Shown one piece after another: positions 41,426 through 50,716 of a stretch of DNA of 64,000 bases. The position numbers and the translations under genes are program-made. Under the pieces are notes generated by a model. That model ran no database searches. It was not told the DNA's origin and saw only the letters and a list, made by a program, of their open reading frames with translations. The stretch comes from Brevibacillus sp. (GTDB taxonomy: Bacteria; Bacillota; Bacilli; Brevibacillales; Brevibacillaceae). How positions within the stretch are numbered: position 1 is the first letter of the stretch; each line of letters begins with the position of its first letter. The stretch spans positions 1 to 64,000 of the forward strand of contig JACDOF010000007.1 of NCBI GenBank assembly GCA_017656235.1, written 5' to 3'.

Positions 41426-42310
41426 ATGATGAAGAAACAGACACTTCTCATTGGCTTGGCCAGCTTGTTGTCGATAAGTATCACTGCTGCCGTTTGGGCC
41501 GCTGGAGCAAGTCCCTTCGGGCAGTTGGGCAGCTATGACAAGGTGGAAGTGATTGTCGATCGCACACCCGTAAAAGAAAAGGGCCTCTTGATCGAAGGCG
41601 AGCTGTACATACCGGTTGAGGCCCTGCGAGCGCAGAACAAGCTTGCGTACGTGTACGATGCGCAAACGTATCAGGCGTATCTTTTCTTTGGAGGAGGGAC
41701 GCAGCAGCAAGGAACATCTTCTGCCGGGAGTCAGCCAGGCACGCCGACCCGCGACGAAGTCATCCTGGGATTCATGTCAGGCATTCCTTACGAAGCTGAC
41801 GGGTACCATTCCGGAATGATGCGCCAGGATATTATCAACATTGCGACACTGGCCAAAGCACTGCTTGCTACCTCGAAAGACTGGGAAAAAGTTGTCTATT
41901 CCAAACTGACCTTCAATCGCAACCCTGATGTGGGTCTGCTGCGCCAGCAATTGTCTTATCGCACCATTCCGTTTGACATCCTTGAGGAGCGCATGGAGGC
42001 ATTGGCCGAAGAGCTGGGCGATCAGATCTCCCGAAGCTATGAACGGAAGATGGAAGACGTGATCGACGAACTGGAGGAAGCGGTCGAGAAAAAAGAAAAG
42101 GCACTGGAAACACTTGAAGACTGGCTGCAGACATCAGACGAGGACGATTTGGAGGATTTCCGCGATTACGATGAAGATGCCAAAGAAAGCATTTATGACG
42201 CAATCAGGAAGCTGACCGGAGAAGATCTGGAAGATCCAACTGACCACTATTCCAACAACATCAAGGCAGAAGTGGAAGAGTGGCTGCTGGAACAACAGGA
42301 ACTGGATTGA
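41426..42310 (+). CDS. Exported protein with stalk-type domain and coiled coil
   Basis: ATG at 41426 (or 41429) after AAAGGAG. 294 residues. Signal peptide MMKKQTLLIGLASLLSISIT, then a short copper-amine-oxidase-like stalk unit (VEVIVDRTPVKEKGLLIEGE, LYIPVEAL), a Gly/Ser/Thr linker and a helical C-terminal half that is extremely acidic (QTSDEDDLEDFRDYDEDAKE). It is adjacent to the SLH protease and may be a partner of the surface complex. No named family. Confidence 0.7.
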   Translation: MMKKQTLLIGLASLLSISITAAVWAAGASPFGQLGSYDKVEVIVDRTPVKEKGLLIEGELYIPVEALRAQNKLAYVYDAQTYQAYLFFGGGTQQQGTSSAGSQPGTPTRDEVILGFMSGIPYEADGYHSGMMRQDIINIATLAKALLATSKDWEKVVYSKLTFNRNPDVGLLRQQLSYRTIPFDILEERMEALAEELGDQISRSYERKMEDVIDELEEAVEKKEKALETLEDWLQTSDEDDLEDFRDYDEDAKESIYDAIRKLTGEDLEDPTDHYSNNIKAEVEEWLLEQQELD

Positions 42311-42413
42311 TCCCTCTTGCACGAAGCATGAAATGGCTTGGTGCATTGACTTCTCTTTCGCTTCCAACTTTTCTTAAAGTTGTGACTTGAAAGAAAGAGA
42401 GGACGCTGTTGTG

Positions 42414-44981
42414 ATGGAGAGGCAACTGCGAAAATGGCTGATCGGCTGGATCGTCTGTGCGCTGCTCGTCACCTGCTGGCCAATCCATGATCAGGTGTGG
42501 GCTGCTTCCGTCACGCCCAACGATCCGTATTTCAAAAGCCAGCCCCATTTGAAGCAGATCAAGGCGGACAGGGCATGGAGCTACGTCACCGGCAATACCG
42601 CGATCAAGATCGCTGTACTTGATTCCGGTGTGGATCGCGATCACCCCGATTTAAAGAACAATTTACTGCCTGGCATCAACCTGCTTTCACCGGGACGGCC
42701 TCCGGAAGACGACAACGGCCACGGTACGGCGGTCGCGGGGATTTTGGCTGCCCAGGGAAACAATCGCATCGGAATCACCGGGGTGATGTGGAATGCGCAG
42801 ATCATTCCGATCAAGGTGTTGGATCGCCACGGCAAAGCGCTGGTTCAGCACTTGACAGAGGGAATCAACAGGGCGGTGGATCTGGGGGCCAAGGTGATCC
42901 TGATGTCCGTCAGTTCCATCCATCACTCACCGGAATTGGAACAGGCGGTCAAGCGAGCGGAGGCACACGGTGTGGTTCTGGTTGCGGCAGCCGGAAACGA
43001 ATCCAGCCGGGTGGCCTACCCGGCCGGGTACCCGACGGTGATCGCTGTCGGAGCCGTCGATCAGAACAACAAGGTGATTTATCAGTCCAATACAGGACCG
43101 GAATTGAATCTGGTTGCCCCTGGCTGGAGCATCTATACCACCAAGATGGGCGGCAGTTACTGGTCGTTTAAAGGAACGTCAGCCGCCGCGCCTCAGGTAG
43201 CTGCAGCGGCGGCGTTGATTTTGGCCCGTCACCCCAACATGACTCCGCTGGAAGTGCGGCAGCTGCTGTATCATACGGCTGTCGACCTGGGCCCCAAGGG
43301 TTGGGACAGGCAGACCGGGTACGGGCTGCTTAATGTGGAAGATGCCATGCGGAAAAAACTTCCTGCTGACATCAACGAACCAAACAACAGCCAGTCCAAG
43401 GCCGCTGCCTTTCCGATTGAAGCACAGGTCCGCGGCGCCCTCAACGATTCCGACCCGGTAGATTGGTTCTACACCGATGTCCCGTATAGCGGAAAGCTTT
43501 CCGTATCCGTCTGGGTCACACCGCAGACCATCGCGCCGATCGCCGTTACCTTTTTTAGCGGCGGCCGCCCGGTCACGTATTACCCGAACAGCGGCCATGT
43601 GTTGAATGTTCCGGTACAAGCGGGCAGAGTGTACGTAAAAGTGGAGCGGGGAAGCGGTGCCGGTTCCTTTTCCTATCTCCTGACCAGTCAGTTCACGATT
43701 GCACCGGACCGCTACGAAAACAACGACAACATCGACGCGGCCCGTCCCCTGCCGCCTGGCAACCGTGTCAGCGTGCTGGGCAACTTTCACAAACCGGGGG
43801 ATGTGGATTGGTTTTCCTACTACGTGCGCGATCCGGGAAAGCTGGATGTGACCGTGACTGCCGACACGTACCGGATGGACCCGATCCTGTACATTGCCAA
43901 AGAAAAGGAAAAAGGGGTGCCGATTGACAACAACAGCAGCAATCCCAATATTGAACGGGCCAACCTGGACGTCACCCCTGGCAAGTACTATCTCAGGTTA
44001 ACCGACTACTGGAACAACCAGGTGAACGGTGAGTACCAGCTGGAAGTGGTCTACACGCCGGAGCGGCGGGACGAGAATGAGCCGAACGATACGTACCATC
44101 GGGCCACCCGGTTGGGGAAAAATGATACGCTCATGACGGGAACCCTCCCTTCCGAACACGACTATGACTGGTTCCAGTTTGAGATGACCGAGGATACGTA
44201 TGTGACGATTCGCGCTCCGTACATTCCGGTTCAGTCGGGCGTGCGCTTTGCTCTCTACAAGGCGGGAGCGGATCGAAACTACCTGTTGGCCTCCGCAACC
44301 AACGTGGCCGAATTGTCACGGGCCGGCAGCTACATCTATGCGTACAAAATGACACCCGGGACCTATTATGTACGCCTGCAGAGTGTGGTACCCTTCCGGT
44401 ATGACGTGTACCGGCTGACGATCAGCAGGGAGCGGTTGGTGGACGGGTATCGCGACATCAGCACGCACTGGGCACGCAAAGAGATCGCCAATCTCACCCG
44501 ACAGGGGATCGTGCGGGGCTTTGAAGACTCCACCTTCCGCCCCAACCAAACTGTGACCCGCGCCGAGTTTGCGACCATGTTGATTCGGGCAATGGCCAGG
44601 AAGGGATTGTACACGGGGTCGTCCAACGTGAAAAATCCGTACCGCGATATCACCCGCTCACACTGGGCCTATCAGGACCTGATGAAAGCTTACAGTATCG
44701 GCATCCTGTCCGGTTACCCGGACGGAACGCTTCGCCCCAACCGGCCGGTTACCCGCGCGGAAATGGCGGTAATGGTGGCACGGGCCAAAGGATTGTATAC
44801 CTACAAGCGTACCCGCAGTTCGTACGATGACGTATCGGTCAACCATTGGGCATCTCCGGCCATCGAGACGCTGAGCAGCGTGGGCTACGTCAGGGGAACC
44901 AGCTACCGGACGTATCAACCGCAGGCGAATACCCGCCGGGCCGAAGTGGTCGTACTGTTGACGAAAGCCTTTAACCTGTAG
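42414..44981 (+). CDS. Cell-surface subtilase with three SLH domains
   Basis: 855 residues from ATG 42414 (GTG 42411 possible; GAGAGG 8-11 bases upstream). Signal peptide about 1-31. The S8 domain has Asp70 (VLDSGVD), His103 (GHGTAVAG; Thr-Ala replaces the usual Thr-His) and Ser256 (GTSAAAP; usual GTSMA). Three PPC-type beta domains follow, each starting with an E-P/E-N acidic motif (DINEPNNS, DRYENND, DENEPND). Three SLH domains follow at about 690-855 (RDISTHWARKEIANLTRQGI, RDITRSHWAYQDLMKAYSIG, DDVSVNHWASPAIETL), which bind secondary cell wall polymer. It is thus a wall-anchored protease. Confidence 0.93.
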   Translation: MERQLRKWLIGWIVCALLVTCWPIHDQVWAASVTPNDPYFKSQPHLKQIKADRAWSYVTGNTAIKIAVLDSGVDRDHPDLKNNLLPGINLLSPGRPPEDDNGHGTAVAGILAAQGNNRIGITGVMWNAQIIPIKVLDRHGKALVQHLTEGINRAVDLGAKVILMSVSSIHHSPELEQAVKRAEAHGVVLVAAAGNESSRVAYPAGYPTVIAVGAVDQNNKVIYQSNTGPELNLVAPGWSIYTTKMGGSYWSFKGTSAAAPQVAAAAALILARHPNMTPLEVRQLLYHTAVDLGPKGWDRQTGYGLLNVEDAMRKKLPADINEPNNSQSKAAAFPIEAQVRGALNDSDPVDWFYTDVPYSGKLSVSVWVTPQTIAPIAVTFFSGGRPVTYYPNSGHVLNVPVQAGRVYVKVERGSGAGSFSYLLTSQFTIAPDRYENNDNIDAARPLPPGNRVSVLGNFHKPGDVDWFSYYVRDPGKLDVTVTADTYRMDPILYIAKEKEKGVPIDNNSSNPNIERANLDVTPGKYYLRLTDYWNNQVNGEYQLEVVYTPERRDENEPNDTYHRATRLGKNDTLMTGTLPSEHDYDWFQFEMTEDTYVTIRAPYIPVQSGVRFALYKAGADRNYLLASATNVAELSRAGSYIYAYKMTPGTYYVRLQSVVPFRYDVYRLTISRERLVDGYRDISTHWARKEIANLTRQGIVRGFEDSTFRPNQTVTRAEFATMLIRAMARKGLYTGSSNVKNPYRDITRSHWAYQDLMKAYSIGILSGYPDGTLRPNRPVTRAEMAVMVARAKGLYTYKRTRSSYDDVSVNHWASPAIETLSSVGYVRGTSYRTYQPQANTRRAEVVVLLTKAFNL

Positions 44982-44994
44982 GAGGGGGAAACAC

Positions 44995-45492
44995 ATGAAC
45001 AAGCACATCAAGGGAATGATCGCTCTTACCGCAGCAGGAGCCATGATTTTTGCCGGACAAGCCTGGGCTGACTACGCCGGTTCCGCAGGAATTCCCGGTT
45101 CGGCTGACGATCCGATTGTCACCAAGAGTTACGTCGACGAGAAGATTCAGCAGGCCCTGGCCGGTGTTCAGCCGCAGCAGCCCCAGCAGGTTCAATCGCC
45201 GCAAGACGGGGGTCTGGTTGTGGAAGAGCTGACACCGGGTGAGACGCTGTACGGCTTTGCCGGGACGGAATTTATCGTCCGGACCGGTCGTGTGGTGGCC
45301 GTACCTGGGCAAAACGGTGACGGATTAACGGATCTTACCGCAGGAGCTGATTTGCAGGGGGGGACACTTGTCGAGCTGAATCATTTGCTCTTGATTCCTC
45401 GTTCCGATTCGCGCGGTTTGCGGTTGGCCCCTGATTACAACGGCAAGGCGTACGTCATCGTCCGCGGAAAATACGAATCGCGCAGCCAGTAG
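44995..45492 (+). CDS. Exported small protein
   Basis: ATG after AGGAGGGGG, 13 bases after the SLH protease, so same operon. 165 residues with signal peptide (MNKHIKGMIALTAAGAMIFA), a T-K-S-Y-V-D-E-K-I helix, a Gln/Pro linker and a beta-rich C-terminal domain (YGFAGTEFIVRTGRVVAVPG, YNGKAYVIVRGKYE). Hypothetical in related bacilli. It may serve as a substrate or partner of the surface protease. Confidence 0.75.
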   Translation: MNKHIKGMIALTAAGAMIFAGQAWADYAGSAGIPGSADDPIVTKSYVDEKIQQALAGVQPQQPQQVQSPQDGGLVVEELTPGETLYGFAGTEFIVRTGRVVAVPGQNGDGLTDLTAGADLQGGTLVELNHLLLIPRSDSRGLRLAPDYNGKAYVIVRGKYESRSQ

Positions 45493-45494
45493 CA

Positions 45495-45523
45495 TTGACA
45501 CAGCTGGAAAAAGCGGTTATTCT
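45495..45523 (+). promoter_or_regulatory. Promoter of metK leader
   Basis: TTGACA (45495-45500), 17-base spacer, TATTCT; it overlaps the stop of the preceding gene. Confidence 0.6.
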
Positions 45524-45540
45524 ATTATCCGTAATGGATA

Positions 45541-45640
45541 CTCTTATCCAGAGCAGGTGGAGGGACTGGCCCGATGAAACCCGGCAACCGTCCTGTACGG
45601 TGCTAACCAGCAGAATGGTTTCCATTCTGGCCGATAAGAG
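45541..45640 (+). ncRNA. SAM-I (S-box) riboswitch
   Basis: CTCTTATC (45541) and GATAAGAG (45633) form P1. The internal marks AGAGCAGGTGGAGGGACTGG, CCCGATGAAACCCGGCAACC and GGTGCTAACCAGCAGAATGG are canonical. SAM binding stabilises P1, releasing the terminator at 45662 so that metK is switched off. Confidence 0.95.
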
Positions 45641-45661
45641 GTTAGGGAACGCATACAGAGC

Positions 45662-45697
45662 ACCTTTTCCTCAGCAGATGGAAAAGGTTTTCTTTTT
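45662..45697 (+). terminator. Riboswitch-controlled terminator
   Basis: ACCTTTTCC and GGAAAAGGT around a 9-base loop, then TTTTCTTTTT. Confidence 0.9.
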
Positions 45698-45758
45698 GGA
45701 CGTGAGAGAAACCCGATTCGGCTAGCCACACTATGTAGTATCAGAAGGAGGTTGGATT

Positions 45759-46970
45759 ATGGCACTGCAAGAAGGTCGTCGACTGTTTACATCCGAATCT
45801 GTTACCGAAGGGCACCCCGACAAAATCTGTGACCAGATCTCCGACGCGATTCTCGACGCGATTTTGTCCAGGGATCCAAACGCACGGGTGGCATGTGAAA
45901 CAGCCGTCACTACCGGATTGGTGTTGGTGGCAGGAGAGATTACGACCAATACCTATGTTGACATTCAGAAGCTGGTTCGTGACACGATTCGCGAGATCGG
46001 GTACGACCGTGCCAAGTTCGGTTTTGACGCCGATACGTGCGGCGTCATTACGGCGATCGGCGAACAGTCGGCCGATATTGCGCTCGGCGTGGACAAGGCG
46101 CTGGAAGCGCGCGAAGGAAAAATGACGGATGAAGAGATTGAAGCAATCGGAGCCGGTGATCAGGGCCTGATGTTCGGGTTTGCCTGCAATGAAACACCGG
46201 AATTGATGCCCCTGCCGATCAGCATGGCCCATCAGCTGGCCCGTCGACTGACCGCTGTGCGCAAGGACGGTACGCTTTCCTACCTGCGTCCCGACGGGAA
46301 AACTCAGGTGACGGTTGAATACGAGGGAGACAAGCCGGTTCGGATCGACACGATTGTCATTTCCACTCAGCACGCACCGGAGGCGACGCTGGAGCAGATC
46401 AAGGCAGATCTGATGGAACACGTCATCAAACCGGTGGTACCCGCCCACTTCCTGGATAGCGAGACCAAGTATTTCATCAATCCAACCGGACGCTTTGTCA
46501 TTGGCGGACCGCAAGGGGATGCTGGATTGACCGGCCGCAAAATCATCGTCGATACATACGGCGGTTATGCCCGTCACGGCGGCGGCGCTTTCTCCGGAAA
46601 AGACCCGACGAAAGTGGACCGTTCCGGCGCATATGCGGCGCGTTATGTGGCTAAAAACATCGTCGCTGCCGGACTCGCTGACAAGTGCGAGGTACAGGTG
46701 GCCTATGCGATCGGGGTGGCCCAGCCGGTATCGATTTCCATTGATACGTTTGGGACTGGAAAGCTGGCTGAATCGGATCTGGTTCAATTGGTACGCAAAC
46801 ATTTTGACCTGCGTCCGGCAGGCATCATCAAGCAGTTGGATCTGCGTCGTCCGATCTACAAACAAACGGCGGCATACGGTCACTTCGGGCGCAACGATCT
46901 GAACGTGCCGTGGGAAAAAACGGACAAGGCAGAAGTACTGAAGCAAGATGCGGCTCAATTGAGAAAGTAG
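45759..46970 (+). CDS. metK: S-adenosylmethionine synthetase
   Basis: 403 residues, ATG after AAGGAGG. It makes SAM from ATP and methionine in the cytosol. The N-terminal ATP/Mg site [50 protein letters not shown] (hexapeptide), [20 protein letters not shown] with [20 protein letters not shown] (P-loop-like) are all intact. The riboswitch upstream gives negative feedback by the product. Confidence 0.98.
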   Translation: MALQEGRRLFTSESVTEGHPDKICDQISDAILDAILSRDPNARVACETAVTTGLVLVAGEITTNTYVDIQKLVRDTIREIGYDRAKFGFDADTCGVITAIGEQSADIALGVDKALEAREGKMTDEEIEAIGAGDQGLMFGFACNETPELMPLPISMAHQLARRLTAVRKDGTLSYLRPDGKTQVTVEYEGDKPVRIDTIVISTQHAPEATLEQIKADLMEHVIKPVVPAHFLDSETKYFINPTGRFVIGGPQGDAGLTGRKIIVDTYGGYARHGGGAFSGKDPTKVDRSGAYAARYVAKNIVAAGLADKCEVQVAYAIGVAQPVSISIDTFGTGKLAESDLVQLVRKHFDLRPAGIIKQLDLRRPIYKQTAAYGHFGRNDLNVPWEKTDKAEVLKQDAAQLRK

Positions 46971-46994
46971 GGAATGAACCGTCTTACTCACAGC

Positions 46995-47032
46995 AGGCGC
47001 TTGGCTGATCAGCCGGGCGCTTTTTGTTTTTC
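46995..47032 (+). terminator. Terminator of metK
   Basis: A GC-rich hairpin with nested GGCTGATCAGCC palindrome and GCGC ends, followed by TTTTTGTTTTT. Confidence 0.75.
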
Positions 47033-47183
47033 TGTATAATTACTTTTATGGATGATTGTGGATAAAGGAATCCAGTCCGTTGTGTCGAAGGAATATACGA
47101 ATCAACCTGAGCCCCCTGTGGGGTTAACCAGCTCTGGTCCTGTACAGAAAGAAAGCGGGTACCGGCGCGAAGGGGGAAGCTGA

Positions 47184-48194
47184 TTGGCAAAGCGAAACGT
47201 TCTTTTCTTCACGAGTGTCTTGGCTGTTATGATTGCCGCGGCGGGATTCTTGTTGCTGCTCAATACAGAAGCGGCAAAACCTGTGGACAATATGCAACAT
47301 TTTCCCCCGCTCCATACGTCTAATGAACACAGGCAGAACGACCCAGGGCCTGACGTTTCTCCAGAACCGGCTGACAAGCCGGAGAAAAAGCCGGTAAAAG
47401 AGCAGACGTGGTACCGCGATCAAGTCGTGGTCCTCATGTACCATCATATTGCTGACAATCCGCATACCCGGTACGTGATTCGTCCCGAACAATTCGCGTC
47501 CCATATGGCTTTTTTGCACGAGAACGACCTGCGCCCCATTTCGCTGGACGAGTTTTTGCGGTTTGTCGATACGGGTGTTTTACTGACGAAAAACGCTGTA
47601 TTGATTACCTTTGACGATGGATACGAAAGTTATTACACGGAAGCGTACCCGGTTTTGAAAGAATACGGCTATCCATCGGTCAACTTTGTCATCGCCGGGA
47701 ATCTGCGTGACTCCCGCGATCGGAAGCGTGAAAACATGATTACCCCGCTTTCTTACGCACAAATCGCCGAGATGCTGCAAAGCGGGCTGGTGGATATAGG
47801 ATCTCACACCTACAGCCTGCACGCGATGGAGACAGCAAGCGAATGGGGGGATCTGGGCCCGAGGACCGCTCCTGTCTACCTGGAAGATGTGCATCGCCTT
47901 GAGAAGGAGCAGGAGTATCGTGACCGATTGTTCGTGGACTTCAAGATATCGCGTGCTGCTCTCACTGATCTGGTGAACGAGCAGGTGGTGAGCCTCTCGC
48001 TTCCCTACGGTTTTTTTAATGAAACCGTGTTGGAGACGGCCAGACAAGCCGGATACCGCTACACGTTCACTTCTCTCCCTGGTCTGGTCAGGCGGGATGT
48101 CAACCCGCTGCAAATCCCACGCTATGATGCCGGTCTCAAGGAGATGGACGAGAACGGACTGAAGCAGCTGTTCCAGGCGGTCAGGACGAAATGA
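47184..48194 (+). CDS. Polysaccharide deacetylase family protein
   Basis: TTG start at 47184 after GGGGGAAG. 336 residues: membrane anchor/signal (about 8-27), Pro/Glu linker, NodB domain with LITFDDGYES (catalytic and metal Asp) and GSHTYSLH (metal His). The third motif is LSLPYGFFNE, with Pro-Tyr-Gly for the usual R-x-P. It may act on peptidoglycan or wall glycans. The gene stands 19 bases before degS, so partial cotranscription is possible. Confidence 0.85.
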   Translation: MAKRNVLFFTSVLAVMIAAAGFLLLLNTEAAKPVDNMQHFPPLHTSNEHRQNDPGPDVSPEPADKPEKKPVKEQTWYRDQVVVLMYHHIADNPHTRYVIRPEQFASHMAFLHENDLRPISLDEFLRFVDTGVLLTKNAVLITFDDGYESYYTEAYPVLKEYGYPSVNFVIAGNLRDSRDRKRENMITPLSYAQIAEMLQSGLVDIGSHTYSLHAMETASEWGDLGPRTAPVYLEDVHRLEKEQEYRDRLFVDFKISRAALTDLVNEQVVSLSLPYGFFNETVLETARQAGYRYTFTSLPGLVRRDVNPLQIPRYDAGLKEMDENGLKQLFQAVRTK

Positions 48195-48213
48195 GGAGAG
48201 GAGTCCCCGGACC

Positions 48214-49353
48214 ATGGGTATAGACGTGAGTGTGCTGGACAAAGTGATCCAGAAAACGGTGAAAGCAGTGGAGTCCAGCAAGGAGCAGATTTTTGAGATT
48301 GCGGAGAGCGCCCGGAAGGAATACGAGGCGATGAAGCGGGAAGTGCACGATGTGCGGGAGGCGATTGGGGAAGTCATCCGCCAGGTTGACGCCCTGGATC
48401 TGAAATACCGCAAGGCACGCAGCCGATTGATGATGGTAAGCAAAAACTTTCACGAATACACGGAGGACGATATTCGTGCGGCCTATGAAGAGGCGCACGA
48501 TGTCCAGGTTGAACTGCTGTTGGCCCGCGAGCGGGAAACCAACCTTAGAAAACGGCGCGACGATTTGGACATGCGGCTGCGCAACCTGGAGCATACCATT
48601 CAGAAAGCGGAAAATCTGATGTCGCAGATGGGCGTCGTGCTGAGCTACTTGATGGGAGACCTCGGTCAGGTAGAGGAGATGTTGGCGACGGCCAAGCAGC
48701 ATCAATTGATGGGACTGCGGATTATTCAGGCACAGGAAGAGGAGCGGAAACGGGTTGCCCGAGAAATCCACGATGGTCCGGCGCAGTCGATGGCCAATGT
48801 TGTGCTGCGTGCCGACCTCGTCGAGCGCATGCTGAAGAACGAGCAGGTGACAGAGGCGCTTAAGGAACTGCAGGGCTTGAAAGAAATGGTCCGGCTCAGC
48901 TTGGCGGACGTGCGGCGGATCATATTCGATCTGCGGCCGATGGCCTTGGACGATCTGGGACTGGTCCCGACGCTGCAAAAGTATATCCAGACGTTCGAAG
49001 AGCAGTCAAGACTGCAGGTGGAACTGATTGTGTTTGGCAAGGAGCAGTCACTGGACAGTTCCTTCAAGGCCGGGATCTTTCGGCTGGTGCAGGAGTGCCT
49101 GAACAATGTGGCAAAACACGCCTCTGCCCGATTTGTGCAGGTGAAGCTGGAGTTTCAGCCGGAGACATTGTTTCTTGTCGTCAAAGATGACGGTGTCGGC
49201 TTTTCCGTCGAGCAGACCAAGCGAAGCGGCAATTCGTTTGGTATCCTTGGCATGAGAGAGCGTACACAGCTTTTGCAGGGGAAGATGGAGATTACGTCAG
49301 CGCTGCAGCAGGGAACGAAAGTGTTTTTCCAGATACCACTAAAGGGCGATTGA
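48214..49353 (+). CDS. degS: Sensor histidine kinase DegS
   Basis: 379 residues, cytosolic, with an N-terminal DegS sensor coiled coil (about 1-165). A HisKA_3 box follows with phospho-His186 in [17 protein letters not shown], then [20 protein letters not shown] and an ATPase end ([40 protein letters not shown]). It phosphorylates DegU, encoded next. The pair controls exoenzymes, competence and motility in Bacillales. Confidence 0.97.
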   Translation: MGIDVSVLDKVIQKTVKAVESSKEQIFEIAESARKEYEAMKREVHDVREAIGEVIRQVDALDLKYRKARSRLMMVSKNFHEYTEDDIRAAYEEAHDVQVELLLARERETNLRKRRDDLDMRLRNLEHTIQKAENLMSQMGVVLSYLMGDLGQVEEMLATAKQHQLMGLRIIQAQEEERKRVAREIHDGPAQSMANVVLRADLVERMLKNEQVTEALKELQGLKEMVRLSLADVRRIIFDLRPMALDDLGLVPTLQKYIQTFEEQSRLQVELIVFGKEQSLDSSFKAGIFRLVQECLNNVAKHASARFVQVKLEFQPETLFLVVKDDGVGFSVEQTKRSGNSFGILGMRERTQLLQGKMEITSALQQGTKVFFQIPLKGD

Positions 49354-49378
49354 GCAGGTGCGAGGAGGTATGGTTGTA

Positions 49379-50089
49379 ATGGAGAACCACGTAGCAGGGA
49401 TCAGCATCGTTTTGATAGATGACCACAAATTGTTTCGGGAAGGGATCAAGCGTATTCTGGAGATGGAACCGGATATGCGCGTGGTCGGGGAAGGGGCCGA
49501 CGGTGAAGATGCCGTCCGCCTTGCGGAACAGTGCAGCCCCGATGTCATCCTGATGGATATCAACATGCCCAACGTGAACGGTGTATCGGCGACGGAGAGC
49601 GTCATGGAAGCCAGTCCCAGGTCGCGGATCATCATATTGTCGATTCACGATGATGAAGGGTATGTCTACCGCACCCTCCGCTCGGGAGCGTCAGGGTATT
49701 TGCTCAAGGAGATGGAAGCGGACGATCTGGTGGAAGCGGTGCGCGTCGTGGCCAACGGCGGAGCGTATATTCACCCCAAAGTGACCGGCAAGCTCATTGA
49801 AGAGTTCCGCCGGTTGTCGGATCAGGAAGAGAAAAGCGACCGTCCTTTTTACATGGACGGCGGACAAAACGGCAGCGACAAAGTGATCGAGTCGCTGACC
49901 CGGCGTGAACGGGAAGTGCTCCAGTTGATGGCGGAAGGAAAGAGCAACCGGGTCATCGGAGAGTCCCTCTTTATCAGTGAAAAGACGGTGAAAAACCACG
50001 TCAGCAGCATTTTGCAAAAATTGGACGTACAGGATCGTACGCAGGCGGTCGTCATTTCGATCAAAAACGGCTGGGTGAAGCTATCGTAG
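49379..50089 (+). CDS. degU: Response regulator DegU
   Basis: ATG at 49379 lies 10 bases after GGAGG (in-frame ATG 49370 is too close). 236 residues: receiver with phospho-Asp60 ([10 protein letters not shown]) and Lys in SGYLLKEM, then a LuxR-type HTH ([40 protein letters not shown]). In B. subtilis it activates comK, degradative enzymes and gamma-PGA genes, and represses or activates flagellar genes depending on phosphorylation. Here it precedes the competence and flagellar genes. Confidence 0.97.
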   Translation: MENHVAGISIVLIDDHKLFREGIKRILEMEPDMRVVGEGADGEDAVRLAEQCSPDVILMDINMPNVNGVSATESVMEASPRSRIIILSIHDDEGYVYRTLRSGASGYLLKEMEADDLVEAVRVVANGGAYIHPKVTGKLIEEFRRLSDQEEKSDRPFYMDGGQNGSDKVIESLTRREREVLQLMAEGKSNRVIGESLFISEKTVKNHVSSILQKLDVQDRTQAVVISIKNGWVKLS

Positions 50090-50185
50090 CAGCAGCCGGA
50101 GCAGCGGCAGATTCTGTGACCAAAGACGAGGAGCAGGCACCCCGGCCAAGCTCCGCGGCATACCCTGAAACAGGAGGGGATGACC

Positions 50186-50566
50186 GTGTGGGAGGATTTG
50201 CTGGTATGGTTGATGGCGGTGTATGGCTGCTCCTCTCTTTTGGCTTCGCTTTTGGAACGATGGGCGGTTCGGCCTGAGTCAGACGAAAGCCAGCCAATCA
50301 TCCACTACCGTTTGTTACTGGCCAATTCGGAACAATGGTTGGAAGGCGTTGTGCGCCGTTTGCTGCTTGCTTCCCGAATGGGCGGCACGCCGATTCGCAT
50401 CTCGTTTGTCGACTGTGGCTCAACCGACGACACGGCCAGAATCGCGGCTGTATTTGCGCGAAGAGAAGCGTATGTGGTCACCGATTCGCACCTGTCTGCT
50501 GACGAACACGAACGATTGGTGTGCATTGATTTGCGTAAACCGGTTCATCAGGAGCAGGGGATATAG
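50186..50566 (+). CDS. Small membrane-anchored protein between degU and comFA
   Basis: GTG at 50186 lies 8 bases after GGAGG, better than ATG 50180. 126 residues with an N-terminal hydrophobic segment (LLVWLMAVYGCSSLLASLL), then an alpha/beta region RISFVDCGSTDDTARIAAVF. This resembles the nucleotide-binding start of GT2 glycosyltransferases, but it is too short to be an enzyme. B. subtilis has DegV at this place; this is unrelated. Unknown. Confidence 0.65.
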   Translation: MWEDLLVWLMAVYGCSSLLASLLERWAVRPESDESQPIIHYRLLLANSEQWLEGVVRRLLLASRMGGTPIRISFVDCGSTDDTARIAAVFARREAYVVTDSHLSADEHERLVCIDLRKPVHQEQGI

Positions 50567-50716
50567 ATGGAAAACAGACGGGAATCGGCAGGCGCTTCCG
50601 GCATGCTTGGCATGAACGGGAGCGTTTTGGTTGTTGCAGGGAGAAGGATCATCTTTTCTTGCGCGCTCCACTGTCTTTTACCAAAGTAGTGGTAAGAACA
50701 GGGAAGGAGCGAACTC

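Noticed and set aside
45741-46991. 416-residue minus-strand frame
   Set aside because: Shadow of metK.
48181-48978. 265-residue minus-strand frame
   Set aside because: Fully antisense to degS, whose motifs and frame are certain.
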